A stretch of 64,000 nucleotides of DNA from Bacteroidaceae bacterium (GTDB taxonomy: Bacteria > Bacteroidota > Bacteroidia > Bacteroidales > Bacteroidaceae): positions 90,494 through 154,493 of the forward strand of contig JAGCPY010000007.1 in assembly GCA_017965425.1 (NCBI GenBank). Reading direction: 5' to 3'. Made by a program: the position numbers and the translations under genes. The stretch's first letter is position 1. Each line of letters opens with the position of its first letter. The notes under the pieces were generated by a model. It had not been told where the DNA came from, made no database searches, and saw only the letters and a list, made by a program, of their open reading frames with translations. This document shows positions 37,107 through 46,351 of this stretch, piece by piece.

Positions 37107-38396
37107 ATGAGTAATCAACAGAAACAATGGGGTGCTATCATCGTGATGATAGCCCTCTTCGCCATGATTGCTTTCGTGACGAACCTCTGTTCGCCAATGG
37201 GCGTCATCGTGAAAAACCAGTTCGGTACGACCAACTTCATGGCCATGATTGGCAACTACGGCAACTTCATGGCTTATTTGATTATGGGTTTCCCCGCTGG
37301 CATGTGCATCAAGAAGTACGGCTACAAGAAGACAGCCCTTTTCGGCCTTCTCGTCGGTATCACTGGTATTCTCGTCCAGTGGGCATCCGGCTGGGGCGGC
37401 ATGGTCGTCTATCTGATAGGCGCACTCATTTCAGGTTGCTGCATGTGCATCCTGAATACAGTTGTCAACCCGATGCTGAATTTGCTCGGTGGTGGCGGCA
37501 ACAAAGGTAACCAGCTCATTCAGACGGGCGGTGTATTCAATTCCACAGCAGCTGTGGCTGTTTACATCATCATGGGCGCCCTCATTGGCGATGCTGCCAA
37601 GGCCAAGATTTCCGATGCCACACCCGCACTGATGATTGCACTTGCCATCTTCGTTGTTGCGTTCATCGTCATCCTCTTCACCAGAATTGATGAACCCCAG
37701 CAGGCCGTAGAAACCAAGAAGGGAGAGAAAGATCCTTATAGTGCATTCTCCTTCCGTCACTTCAACCTCGGCATCCTTGCCATCGGCCTCTATGGAGGCG
37801 TCGAGATGGGCATTCCTGGCTACATTCTTCAATACTTGACAGCGACTCCCGAAGCAGCCACACCGGGTCTCGGAATGGACGCAGGTTACGTGGGCACGTT
37901 AGCATCCATCTATTTCCTTTTCATGCTCATCGGTCGTTTCATCGGTGCTTCAGTAGGTGGAAAGGTCAGCACCAAGAGCATGATCACCTTCGTAGCTTCT
38001 TCAGCTGTCATCCTTACCCTGCTTGGAATCTATCTGCCGACAACAACCACCGTCAGCGTGCCAGGCATCGACTATGTCAACATGGCCATTCTCTGGGGTG
38101 AAGTTCCCGTGGGCATTTTCTGCTTCCTGCTCGTCGGCCTCTGCGCCAGCGTGATGTGGGGTGGCATCTTCAACCTTGCCACCGAGGGTCTTGGCAAATA
38201 TACCGCCATCGCTTCCGGTGCCTTCATGACAATGGTCTGCGGCTTCGCCATCATGGTGGGCATTCAGGGTCTCGTAGCCGACTGGACAGGCAGCTACCTC
38301 ATCAGCTTCTGGGTACCATTGCTTTGCGCAGCCTATATCCTCTACTATGCACTCTGGGGTTCCAAGAACGTGAACACCGACATCCCCGTAGATTAA
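37107..38396 (+). CDS. FHS-family sugar:H+ symporter (galactose/glucose permease-like)
   Basis: A 12-helix major facilitator protein of the fucose-galactose-glucose:H+ symporter (FHS) family. Its position between galM and galK makes galactose the likely substrate. Features include 'VTNLCSPMGVIVKNQFG' in helix 1, 'LNPQ'-like 'VVNPMLNLLGG' in the N-half, and a central loop near residue 205. It lies 43 bp after galM. Confidence 0.92.
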   Translation: MSNQQKQWGAIIVMIALFAMIAFVTNLCSPMGVIVKNQFGTTNFMAMIGNYGNFMAYLIMGFPAGMCIKKYGYKKTALFGLLVGITGILVQWASGWGGMVVYLIGALISGCCMCILNTVVNPMLNLLGGGGNKGNQLIQTGGVFNSTAAVAVYIIMGALIGDAAKAKISDATPALMIALAIFVVAFIVILFTRIDEPQQAVETKKGEKDPYSAFSFRHFNLGILAIGLYGGVEMGIPGYILQYLTATPEAATPGLGMDAGYVGTLASIYFLFMLIGRFIGASVGGKVSTKSMITFVASSAVILTLLGIYLPTTTTVSVPGIDYVNMAILWGEVPVGIFCFLLVGLCASVMWGGIFNLATEGLGKYTAIASGAFMTMVCGFAIMVGIQGLVADWTGSYLISFWVPLLCAAYILYYALWGSKNVNTDIPVD

Positions 38397-38435
38397 ATCT
38401 AAACTTATTCTTTAACCAATAAATCTTAAACTATT

Positions 38436-39596
38436 ATGAAACTTACGATTGACGACGTTCGCAGCCGCTTCATCAAACACTTCGACGGCAGCACAGGAAA
38501 TGTCTATGCTGCTCCCGGCCGCATCAACCTCATTGGTGAACACACCGACTACAATAACGGTTTTGTGTTCCCAGGTGCCGTGGAGCAGGGCATGATTGCA
38601 GAAATCAAGCCTAATGGCACCCGCAATGTGGATGCCTACAGCATCGACCTCAAGGACCGCGTACAGTTCTCTCTCGACGATCCCGCAGGTCCCAAAGCCA
38701 CTTGGGCACGCTACATCTTCGGAGTCTGCCGCGAGATGATGGCTCTCGGTGTACCCGTCGAAGGCTTTAATACGGCTTTTGCTGGCGACGTACCCCTCGG
38801 CGCAGGCATGAGTTCCTCGGCTGCTTTGGAAAGCTGCTTCGCCTTCGGTCTCAACGACCTTTTCGGCGGCAACAAGATTGACCGTCTCGAACTGGCTAAG
38901 GTCGGACAGCGCACAGAGCATAAGTACATTGGCGTAAACTGTGGCATCATGGACCAGGCTATCAGTTGCCTTGGCAAGGCCGGACACCTCATGCGCATGG
39001 ACTGCCGCAGCGGTGAAGTGGCTTACTTCCCTTGGAACCCGAAGGGCTACAAACTCGTGCTTGTCAACAGCAACGTAAAGCACGCCCTCGTCGGTTCACC
39101 TTACAACGACCGTCGTCTCAGCTGTGAGCGCGCAGCTGCTGCCATCCACGAGATTCATCCCGAAGTGGAAAGCTTGCGCGACGCAAGCTACGAGCAGCTC
39201 GACGAAGTAAAGAGCAAGATCAGCGAGGAAGACTACAAGCGTGCACGCTATGTCATTGGCGAACGCGAGCGCGTCCTCACCGTCTGCGATGCACTGGAGA
39301 AAGGCGACTATGAATTGGTCGGCAAAATGATGTACGAAACCCACCACGGTTTGTCCAAGGAGTACGAAGTCAGCTGCGAAGAGCTAGACTTCCTCAACGA
39401 CATTGCCAAGGAGCAGGGCGTCACCGGCTCCCGCATCATGGGTGGAGGCTTCGGCGGCTGCACCATCAACCTCGTCGATGAGCACTACTATGACAGCTTC
39501 GTCAAGGCTGCCAAGGAGCAGTTCAAAGCCAAGTTCGGCAAGGAACCCGTCATCATTGACGTCGTCATTGGCGACGGTGCTCGCAAGCTCTGCTAA
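38436..39596 (+). CDS. galK: Galactokinase
   Basis: GalK phosphorylates galactose to galactose 1-phosphate, entering the Leloir pathway. It is a GHMP kinase of 386 residues with 'GRINLIGEHTDYNNGFVFPG', the ATP motif 'PLGAGMSSSAALE' and the C-terminal 'GGGFGGCTINLV'. galT and galE are not in this window. It is the last gene of the operon. Confidence 0.97.
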   Translation: MKLTIDDVRSRFIKHFDGSTGNVYAAPGRINLIGEHTDYNNGFVFPGAVEQGMIAEIKPNGTRNVDAYSIDLKDRVQFSLDDPAGPKATWARYIFGVCREMMALGVPVEGFNTAFAGDVPLGAGMSSSAALESCFAFGLNDLFGGNKIDRLELAKVGQRTEHKYIGVNCGIMDQAISCLGKAGHLMRMDCRSGEVAYFPWNPKGYKLVLVNSNVKHALVGSPYNDRRLSCERAAAAIHEIHPEVESLRDASYEQLDEVKSKISEEDYKRARYVIGERERVLTVCDALEKGDYELVGKMMYETHHGLSKEYEVSCEELDFLNDIAKEQGVTGSRIMGGGFGGCTINLVDEHYYDSFVKAAKEQFKAKFGKEPVIIDVVIGDGARKLC

Positions 39597-39625
39597 ACTC
39601 AGCACCGCACTCTTTTTTCATCACG

Positions 39626-39655
39626 CAGGAGGACGCTCAACCGAACGTCCTCCTG
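39626..39655 (+). terminator. Hairpin after galK
   Basis: CAGGAGGACG (39626-39635) pairs with CGTCCTCCTG (39646-39655) around a 10-nt loop, 29 bp after the galK stop. It lacks a following T run, so its role in termination is uncertain. Confidence 0.45.
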
Positions 39656-39718
39656 TGTCGCATAACGACAATCCTTGTCCCAACATCAACGCCCTTCCTG
39701 AATTTTGGCAAAAAAAGT

Positions 39719-40165
39719 CTCAATCCCTCACCTTTGTCGATACCATCCTGGCTATGAGCGACTTGATGGTGAGAGATTGGTGAGGGATAGGTGAGGGATG
39801 GTGAGGGAAAACGCCAATCTCATGCTTTTCTTTCAATAGTGTCTATATGTTTAGTTCTATAAACATCTGTTTATCAACGATTCCATTTCCTCTGGCAGGT
39901 TCCTCGGTTTGTCACCCAATCCCTCACCGTCAACGTTTGAGGGCGAATTCCTCACCATCCCTCACCGATCCCTCACCGATCCCTCACCATCAAGTCGCTC
40001 ATAGCCAGGATGGTATCGACAAAGGTGAGGGATTGAGGCATTTTCGTCCAAAAACGTAGTTACGTGCGGATTAGTGAGCCCTCGAAAAGGTATTGACCTC
40101 ATGGCGGGAGGTGTACACGTTCATGACGGAAAGTGTACACATTCATGGCAGAAGGTGTACACGTT
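39719..40165. repeat. Convergent-gap element copy 4 (near-perfect 88-bp inverted repeat)
   Basis: The arms 39719-39806 and 39950-40037 are each 88 nt and complementary with only three mismatches. The first 55 positions, including the whole 35-bp interval (39733-39767 against 39989-40023), match perfectly. The loop is 143 bp and includes two further boxes. To the right, GGTGTACACGTT-type boxes start at 40110, 40132 and 40154, an exact 22-bp direct period. The nhaC stop codon (40143-40145) abuts the second of these boxes. The copy separates the convergent galK and nhaC genes. Confidence 0.92.
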
Positions 40166-41597
40166 CTCGGTGAATGTCCGCCCCTTTGACACGATGTCTA
40201 TTTGCTTTATCACCACCCTTCACACGTCCAGAGGCAGCGACAATAACACTGGTGACGGGTGAAAGGAAATTGAAGAAACAGTATGGGAGATAGGCCAGTG
40301 TGGCAACGCCGAGGACAGTACTCTGCACGAGCCCGCAGGTGTTCCAGGGGACGAGGACGCTGGTGACGGTGGCTCCGTCCTCACAAGTGCGGCTCAGAAG
40401 ACGCGGCTCGTAACCTCTTTCACGATAGACATCCTTGAACATCGAACTGGTGAGGATGATACTGAGGAACTGGTCGGAAAGTGCTATGTTGCAGAAAATG
40501 CCTGTCAGAGCCGTGGAAGCCACGAGTGAAGCTGTCCCGTGAACGAAATGCAAGATAATCTGCATCACATCGCCGAGAACACCCGTAGCTGTGACGACAC
40601 CCCCAAAGACCTGTGCACAAATGATGAGCCACACGGTAGGCATCATGCCTGCCATGCCATTGGTGTGGACAAGTTGGTCCAAATCCACGGCTCCTGTCTG
40701 CAACTGCGTGGAGCCATAGATGACCTTCATGATGCTTTCGTACCAGCTGTTTTCAGCAATCTGGGACAGCAACGCCGGTTGCCACACGACTGCCACGACG
40801 GCGGCCATCATGGCGGCCAGAAACAGCACGACCATCGCTGGCCAACGGCGGGCAATCATCACGCCAGTCACCACAGGAACCAACAACAACCACGGCGAAA
40901 TCATGAACGACTCCTTCAGCTGATGGAGAAAGCTCACCTCGCCGCTTCCCGACACTTTCATCAACAAACCCGCCATCGTGAAGATGAGCAGAGAGATTAG
41001 GAAAGTGGGGATGGTGGTCTTCATCATATAGCGAATGTGCGTGAACAATGGCGTTCCCGAAACGCTGGAAGCCAGCACTGTTGTGTCAGACAGCGGCGAA
41101 AGCTTGTCACCGAAATAAGCTCCCGTGATGATGCTGCCTGCCACCCAACCGTCGTCAAAGCCGTGGGCGCGACCGATGCCCATCAAAGCCACGCCGATGG
41201 TGGCCACCGTCGTCCACGACGACCCCACCATGAGGCTGACCAATGCACAAAAGATGCTGCTGCTGATCAGGAACCACTCCGGACGCAACACCTGTACGCC
41301 ATAGTAAATCATCGTAGGCACGATGCCCGAAACCATCCAAGTGCTGCCAATGGCTCCAATCAGAAGCAGGATGATGATGCTGGGCATGCAGCTGGCAATC
41401 TTGTCTGTCATCTCTCGCTCCAGCAATTCCCATTCGACACGCCCCATCAAGTAACCAACCAGCACACAGACAGCTGACGCGATGAGCAAAGACACTTGTG
41501 TGGCACCCTCCAAGGCTTCCGTTCCGAAGACAGACACACAGGTGGCAATCAGCGCAATCAGCGCCGCAAAAGGAATCAGGGAAAGATACTTTTTCAT
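40143..41597 (-). CDS. nhaC: NhaC-family Na+/H+ antiporter
   Basis: A 484-residue inner-membrane antiporter with about twelve helices. Family motifs include 'GSWTTVATIGVALMGIG'-like helix 4, 'GAYFGDKLSPLSDTTVLASS' with the conserved Asp and Ser/Thr residues, and 'PWNTCG' near 440. The C-terminal tail, about ten residues ending 'HRERVHLLP', is encoded by a GTGTACAC box of the neighbouring element, so the original stop has probably been replaced. Confidence 0.92.
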   Translation of the reverse strand: MKKYLSLIPFAALIALIATCVSVFGTEALEGATQVSLLIASAVCVLVGYLMGRVEWELLEREMTDKIASCMPSIIILLLIGAIGSTWMVSGIVPTMIYYGVQVLRPEWFLISSSIFCALVSLMVGSSWTTVATIGVALMGIGRAHGFDDGWVAGSIITGAYFGDKLSPLSDTTVLASSVSGTPLFTHIRYMMKTTIPTFLISLLIFTMAGLLMKVSGSGEVSFLHQLKESFMISPWLLLVPVVTGVMIARRWPAMVVLFLAAMMAAVVAVVWQPALLSQIAENSWYESIMKVIYGSTQLQTGAVDLDQLVHTNGMAGMMPTVWLIICAQVFGGVVTATGVLGDVMQIILHFVHGTASLVASTALTGIFCNIALSDQFLSIILTSSMFKDVYRERGYEPRLLSRTCEDGATVTSVLVPWNTCGLVQSTVLGVATLAYLPYCFFNFLSPVTSVIVAASGRVKGGDKANRHRVKGADIHRERVHLLP

Positions 41598-41712
41598 AGG
41601 CTTTCAAGAAACTGTCGTGTCATCTGGTGATGCGGCCCTTTAGCATCTTGTCTTGGCACCGCATTCTATTCAATTGCAGCGGGTTCAGCTCTTCTAAATC
41701 ACGTTTCGTCAG

Positions 41713-41743
41713 CAAAAGTAACGACTTTTATCTGAATGGCAAA
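41713..41743 (-). promoter_or_regulatory. Consensus promoter of nhaC
   Basis: On the minus strand, TTTG (41740-41743), 19 bp, TACTTTTG (41713-41720). It would leave a leader of about 110 nt before the nhaC ATG, long enough for a regulatory structure, but I identify none. Confidence 0.65.
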
Positions 41744-41764
41744 GGAAAAACACAGAAAAATCTG

Positions 41765-41772
41765 TAACTTTG
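41765..41772 (+). promoter_or_regulatory. -7 box of the DUF4298 gene
   Basis: TAACTTTG, 22 bp before the ATG, divergent from the nhaC promoter. Confidence 0.5.
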
Positions 41773-41794
41773 TCCCGCAAAACTTCAAAGACAC

Positions 41795-42082
41795 ATGATG
41801 ATGCAGAAAAGAATACAAGAAATGGAAGAACGGTTCGACAAGTCTCTACAAGCTGTGGCCGAACTTTCGACAGCCTTAGAACATTATGTGGCCGTGCAAG
41901 CCGATCTTGCAGAGCTTCAGCATTACTACAACAGCGGAGCGTGGCGCCGTGATTATGAGGCCGACGAAGCGGGTCTGCTGCCATCGGACCTGAAGCGGGG
42001 CGTGTTGTCTGAAGACGGTCTTTGGAACCTGCTGACAGTTCAGGACGAATTGCTGCAACAAATGAGGGAGCTGTGCTCATAG
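41795..42082 (+). CDS. DUF4298 family protein
   Basis: A 95-residue cytoplasmic protein, mostly helical, with 'LQHYYNSGAWRRDYEADEAG' followed by 'LKRGVLSEDGLWNLL', which is the DUF4298 pattern. The function is unknown. Methionines at positions 1-3 leave the exact start open. The next gene begins 77 bp later with its own promoter. Confidence 0.82.
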   Translation: MMMQKRIQEMEERFDKSLQAVAELSTALEHYVAVQADLAELQHYYNSGAWRRDYEADEAGLLPSDLKRGVLSEDGLWNLLTVQDELLQQMRELCS

Positions 42083-42132
42083 TGTATTGCTTTTTCTTGC
42101 CTGTTTTATAGATGAGTCTCATAAAAAAGATA

Positions 42133-42140
42133 TATCTTTG
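42133..42140 (+). promoter_or_regulatory. -7 box upstream of the fusion gene
   Basis: TATCTTTG, 19 bp before the ATG at 42160. No -33 match at the usual distance. Confidence 0.5.
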
Positions 42141-42159
42141 CGCCATCAAACAAGGATAA

Positions 42160-44274
42160 ATGGAAATAGTTCAATACACCAATCTGCTTTCGGAAGCCTG
42201 GAACGCCTTTGTGGGTGAGTCGAAAAACGGTACGTTTCTGTTGGAACGCGGTTTCATGGATTATCATTCAGACCGCTTCTCGGATTGTTCTTTGATGATC
42301 TATGAAGACAGGGAGCTGTTAGGGCTTTTCCCTGCAAACTGGGACGAAGAGACGCGAACGGTTTATTCGCACAAAGGTCTCACCTACGGCGGGTTGATTC
42401 TGCGTCGCGAGTCCACGGAACACGAAGTCATGGCCATGCTTCAGCAGATTCTGCTGTGGTGCATAGACTTCTTGCAGGCAGAGCACGTGGTTTACAAGCC
42501 AATACCCTATATCTACAGCGACTATCCTTCGGAGGAAGACCTGTACGCGCTGTTTCGTGCGGGTGCAAAGCTGAAGACACGCGGCGTGAGCAGCGTCATT
42601 GCCATGGATAATCCCCTGAGGATGCGCAACCTGCGTCTTCGCGGAGCACGAAAAGCCATTGACAACGGATTGTACATCGACCGCATGACGGAAAACGACT
42701 GGGAAACGCTGGAAGATTTTTGGGACATCCTCACCGACGTCTTGAAACGCTACCATGGAGTGCGTCCGGTTCACACACTGGAGGAAATGCGACTGCTCAT
42801 GTCGCGTTTCCCTCAGCAAATCAAGCTGTATCTGGTTCGCCAAGAACGAAAAGTCGTCGCCGGATGCATGGTCTTTGTGATGCGCCATGTGGCACATATC
42901 CAGTACATCGCAGCTGGAGACGAGGGACGAGAGTTGGGCGCGCTGGATCTGCTGTTCCGCAATCTGATCAACGAGCGTTTCAAAGGGATGCGCTATCTGG
43001 ACTTTGGCATCTCGACCGAAGAGGGCGGTCGCATCTTGAATGAGGGACTGATTTTCCAAAAGGAAGGTTTTGGCGGACGGGCCGTATGCTACGACTGCTA
43101 TGAGATAGAGCTCAACCGGTCCGTCATCGAACAGATGTTGCCAATGGAAGCGAGGAAAGACGATTCCATCAAGTTCCTTGACTTGAAACGCTTGAATGCG
43201 AGCTTCGAACCACAGTTGACGGAAGAAGTTACACGCGTCATGCGCAGTGGATGCTACCTGCAAGGAACGTCCGTGAAGACGTTTGAGCAGCACTTCGCAG
43301 CGTACATTGGTGTTGGCCACTGCGTGCTGTGCGGCAATGGATTGGAGGCCTTGACGTTAATCCTTCGTGCCTGCAAGCTGTTGAACTGGTGGGCCGACGA
43401 CAGCGAAGTCATCGTCCCCGCAAACACGTTCATCGCCACGATTCTGGCCGTGAAAGAGGCAGGGTTGAAGCCTGTGCTCTGTGAGCCTTCACTCGACGAC
43501 TACCTCATGAATGTTCGACAGTTGCCCTCGCTGCTCACAGAGCGGACGGTGGCCGTCCTTCCGGTGCATCTCTACGGTCGTGTCTGCGACATGGGTGCTA
43601 TCAATGCCTTTGCCAAGGATCACCATCTGCTGGTCATCGAAGACGCCGCACAGGCACATGGTGCAAGGCTGGATGGCCGCAAGGCTGGAGCACTGGGTCA
43701 TGCTGCAGGCTTCAGTTTCTATCCGGCAAAGAACCTTGGAGCGTTGAGCGATGCTGGTTGCGTCACCACCGACGATGCCACGCTGGCCGAGACTGTACGC
43801 AAGATGGCCAACTACGGCTCATCTGTGAAGTACGTGCATGAACTTTCCGGCATCAACTCCCGCACGGATGAGATGCAGGCAGCAATCCTGGACGTGAAGT
43901 TGGAAAGACTGGACACCGACAACGAACGCCGCCGACAGATTGCACGTCAATACATCCGAGGCATAGACAATCCACTGATCATGACTCCCCTCATGCCGAA
44001 GGACGAGCAGGAGAATGTCTTCTACGTGTTCCCCATCCGCACGGGGTATCGCGAACAGCTGATGAAATGGCTGAAAGAGCGTGGCATCGAGACGCTCATC
44101 CACTACCCCATCCCACCGCATCGTCAACAGGCGCTGTCCGAGTTGAGTGGCCTTTGCCTGCCTGTCACAGAGCAAATCCACCGCGAGATTCTTAGCCTTC
44201 CCATCTCTCCGCTAATGACAGAAAGCGAAGTCAAGCGCGTCATCGAAGCCATCAATCTGTTCAATCCTTCTTGA
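42160..44274 (+). CDS. Fused FemAB-like acyltransferase and DegT/DnrJ/EryC1 aminotransferase
   Basis: A 704-residue two-domain protein. Residues 1-320 resemble the FemAB/GNAT-like acyltransferase group ('[17 protein letters not shown]', '[20 protein letters not shown]', '[19 protein letters not shown]'). Residues 340-704 form a sugar aminotransferase with '[20 protein letters not shown]', '[11 protein letters not shown]' (D495) and PLP lysine K524 in '[16 protein letters not shown]'. Such aminotransferases act on NDP-4-keto or 3-keto sugars, so the protein may aminate and then acylate a nucleotide sugar used by the glycan operon that follows on the other strand. The substrate is unknown. Confidence 0.88.
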   Translation: MEIVQYTNLLSEAWNAFVGESKNGTFLLERGFMDYHSDRFSDCSLMIYEDRELLGLFPANWDEETRTVYSHKGLTYGGLILRRESTEHEVMAMLQQILLWCIDFLQAEHVVYKPIPYIYSDYPSEEDLYALFRAGAKLKTRGVSSVIAMDNPLRMRNLRLRGARKAIDNGLYIDRMTENDWETLEDFWDILTDVLKRYHGVRPVHTLEEMRLLMSRFPQQIKLYLVRQERKVVAGCMVFVMRHVAHIQYIAAGDEGRELGALDLLFRNLINERFKGMRYLDFGISTEEGGRILNEGLIFQKEGFGGRAVCYDCYEIELNRSVIEQMLPMEARKDDSIKFLDLKRLNASFEPQLTEEVTRVMRSGCYLQGTSVKTFEQHFAAYIGVGHCVLCGNGLEALTLILRACKLLNWWADDSEVIVPANTFIATILAVKEAGLKPVLCEPSLDDYLMNVRQLPSLLTERTVAVLPVHLYGRVCDMGAINAFAKDHHLLVIEDAAQAHGARLDGRKAGALGHAAGFSFYPAKNLGALSDAGCVTTDDATLAETVRKMANYGSSVKYVHELSGINSRTDEMQAAILDVKLERLDTDNERRRQIARQYIRGIDNPLIMTPLMPKDEQENVFYVFPIRTGYREQLMKWLKERGIETLIHYPIPPHRQQALSELSGLCLPVTEQIHREILSLPISPLMTESEVKRVIEAINLFNPS

Positions 44275-44289
44275 GCATAAATAGGTATC

Positions 44290-44377
44290 TGTACACACGT
44301 ATATACATGATCGCGTTTACGTATACACGTGTTGGCCTGCACGTATATACGTATCGGGCAGAATGTGCATACGTATC
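44290..44377. repeat. Cluster of ACGTATATAC/GTATACAC boxes
   Basis: Within the 132-bp convergent gap, four related boxes occur: GTACACACGTATATACATG, ACGTATACACGTG, ACGTATATACGTATC and GCATACGTATC, each partly self-complementary and spaced about 23-26 bp. They resemble the GTGTACACGTT boxes that accompany the convergent-gap elements but lack the GGTGAGGGAT arrays. Confidence 0.6.
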
Positions 44378-44406
44378 TAAAAGAGCAGAAAAACGTGGGA
44401 GGCGGC

Positions 44407-45375
44407 TTATTTAGAGAGTTTGCTGAGAAGGCTCATCCCTACCCTGCTTCTCATCAACAGACAAAAGGCATTATACTTGAATCCGTAGGCCCGTTGGTAT
44501 GGCAACGGGAAGAGTCCTCTTTGCCGCAGGCTGGGCAGATAGTCATCCATGACGGTATTCACGTCTTCGGTCTGGAAAAGCCGCCGCAAGTAGTCGATGA
44601 CATAGAATCTGCACTTGCGACGCAAGCCGCGTGCACTCTCTGCCGGTTCGCTGTGCATCATATTGTTGAGAGCCAAAAGGTTGTCCCAGTGGCGGCTTAC
44701 AAGTTCCTCCTGATGGGGCTGTTCATCGAGACGGACAATGGAGTCGGGACGCTGGAAGTAGGCATAGACCTTCAGCGAGGTGACGACGACGGTGCGGGCG
44801 ACATGATGCAGACGAACCGTAAAGAGAGAGTCCTCGAGGAAAACGTTCTCCTCGAACACGATTCCGTGATTGGTTGCCAAGTTGAGCCGGAAGGCATAGA
44901 AACAAGCTGAGTCATAGAGATTCGTTGCTTCCATCAGCTGTCGGCCTGTCTCGAAAGTCTTGAATGCGAGAGGCTTCTGACGAACGTGTTTTCGGCTGAA
45001 GCCTGTAACCGCCTGAAAACCGAAGCGCAGGATGTCTGGCTGTTTTGTTAGCAGCATCTTCCACAATGTGTTCAGGGTTCCGTCGAAAAGATAATCGTCG
45101 GCATCTACAAAGAGTACATAGGTGCCTTGTGCCTGCCGCATCCCATTGTTGCGTGCACCGCCCAATCCACGGTGTTCCTGAACAACAAGCCTCGTCAGCG
45201 GATGCCGACGACAGACTTCGGCGGGAGATTCTGGCGACGCATCGTCCACCACGATGACCTCCCAGGCCTGTTTGTCACTCAGTTGTTCCGTGATGCTGGA
45301 GAGGCAGCGGTCCAACAACGATAGCTCGACTTTGTAGAAAGGAATGATGATAGAAAGAAACAAATTATCTTGCAT
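44407..45375 (-). CDS. GT2 family glycosyltransferase
   Basis: A cytoplasmic GT-A glycosyltransferase, last in the glycan operon. 'LSIIIPFYKVELSLLDRCLS', 'VVDDASPES' and the DxD-type 'LFVDADDYLF' are present. I start it at the ATG at 45375, which overlaps the preceding gene by 11 bp; the ORF opens nine codons earlier. The donor and acceptor are unknown. Confidence 0.9.
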   Translation of the reverse strand: MQDNLFLSIIIPFYKVELSLLDRCLSSITEQLSDKQAWEVIVVDDASPESPAEVCRRHPLTRLVVQEHRGLGGARNNGMRQAQGTYVLFVDADDYLFDGTLNTLWKMLLTKQPDILRFGFQAVTGFSRKHVRQKPLAFKTFETGRQLMEATNLYDSACFYAFRLNLATNHGIVFEENVFLEDSLFTVRLHHVARTVVVTSLKVYAYFQRPDSIVRLDEQPHQEELVSRHWDNLLALNNMMHSEPAESARGLRRKCRFYVIDYLRRLFQTEDVNTVMDDYLPSLRQRGLFPLPYQRAYGFKYNAFCLLMRSRVGMSLLSKLSK

Positions 45376-46351
45376 AGAAAGAAAGATGATAGTTGATGCC
45401 AAGAAGTGAAAGAGTCAAGTTCTTCAGCTTATCGTGGCTTGGGATGGGCAGCATAAGCAACTGTGTGAAGGTGGGACGCATCAAGTCTATGGCTTCCGAC
45501 AATTCGCGCTGGAAGTCTGGCCGCAACGACCATCCCTCTAGCCTGCCGGCTCTTTGCGCGTCAATCATGCGGTTTGCCACGCGCAGGGCGTACAGATGTC
45601 TGTCTTTCACAGCAACCGAAGGCGAGGCGATGGCTTCATGTGCCAGCAGGAGCATGGCTTCCAACTGGGATTCGATGTCACGGAAACGGGCTTGCACCGT
45701 GATGGATTGTTGGCGATAGCGATAGAAATAGGTTGCATCGGGATGGGATGTACAGGCATACCCCCGACAGGCTTTCAACACGGGCAGTATGAAGTGCAAG
45801 TCCTCGAAGGTCTTGCCAACGGGGAAACGCAGAGCGGCTATTGCCGAACGCCGATAGATTTTGGTTTGGGCGTATGCTCGTACATAGCCTTCACGAGAAA
45901 ACCATGCAGAGAAGATGTCGTCCGAGCTGCCCTTTACAACTTCATCACCAGGCACATAGCGCTTGGCATTCGGTGTGTTGAAGCGACTCATCAACGGCAT
46001 TTCCACAACATCAATGTCTGGATTGGCGGCTGCGACTTGAAGCGCGACCTCGAAGAAGCGAGGAGAAATCAGGTCATCGCTGTCCACGAAGCCAATCCAT
46101 TCGCCCCTGGCCGCCTCCATGCCTGCATTGCGGGCGGCACTGAGCCCTTGGTTGGTCTGATGAAGAACACGGATGCGGCTGTCACGGGCTGCATAGTCAT
46201 CGCAAATGGCGGGGCTGTTGTCCGTCGAACCGTCATCTACAAGAATCACCTCCATCGGACGACAGGTCTGGCAGAGCAAGCTGTCCACGCACTCGCGAAG
46301 GCAGTCTTCGACCTGATAGACAGGCACGATGACGCTCAGCAATTCACTCAT
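45365..46351 (-). CDS. GT2 family glycosyltransferase
   Basis: A GT-A enzyme with 'LLSVIVPVYQVEDCLREC', 'VDDGSTDNSPAICDDYA', 'GLSAARNAGMEAARGEWIGF' and 'VDSDDLI'. The ATG at 46351 overlaps the preceding stop in an ATGA arrangement, which favours it over the frame opening at 46372. It probably adds one sugar to a lipid-linked oligosaccharide. Confidence 0.92.
   Translation of the reverse strand: MSELLSVIVPVYQVEDCLRECVDSLLCQTCRPMEVILVDDGSTDNSPAICDDYAARDSRIRVLHQTNQGLSAARNAGMEAARGEWIGFVDSDDLISPRFFEVALQVAAANPDIDVVEMPLMSRFNTPNAKRYVPGDEVVKGSSDDIFSAWFSREGYVRAYAQTKIYRRSAIAALRFPVGKTFEDLHFILPVLKACRGYACTSHPDATYFYRYRQQSITVQARFRDIESQLEAMLLLAHEAIASPSVAVKDRHLYALRVANRMIDAQRAGRLEGWSLRPDFQRELSEAIDLMRPTFTQLLMLPIPSHDKLKNLTLSLLGINYHLSFYAR

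Noticed and set aside
41598-41712. tRNA or riboswitch in the long nhaC leader
   Set aside because: I found no cloverleaf, no CCA end and no recognisable riboswitch core; only the promoter is supported.
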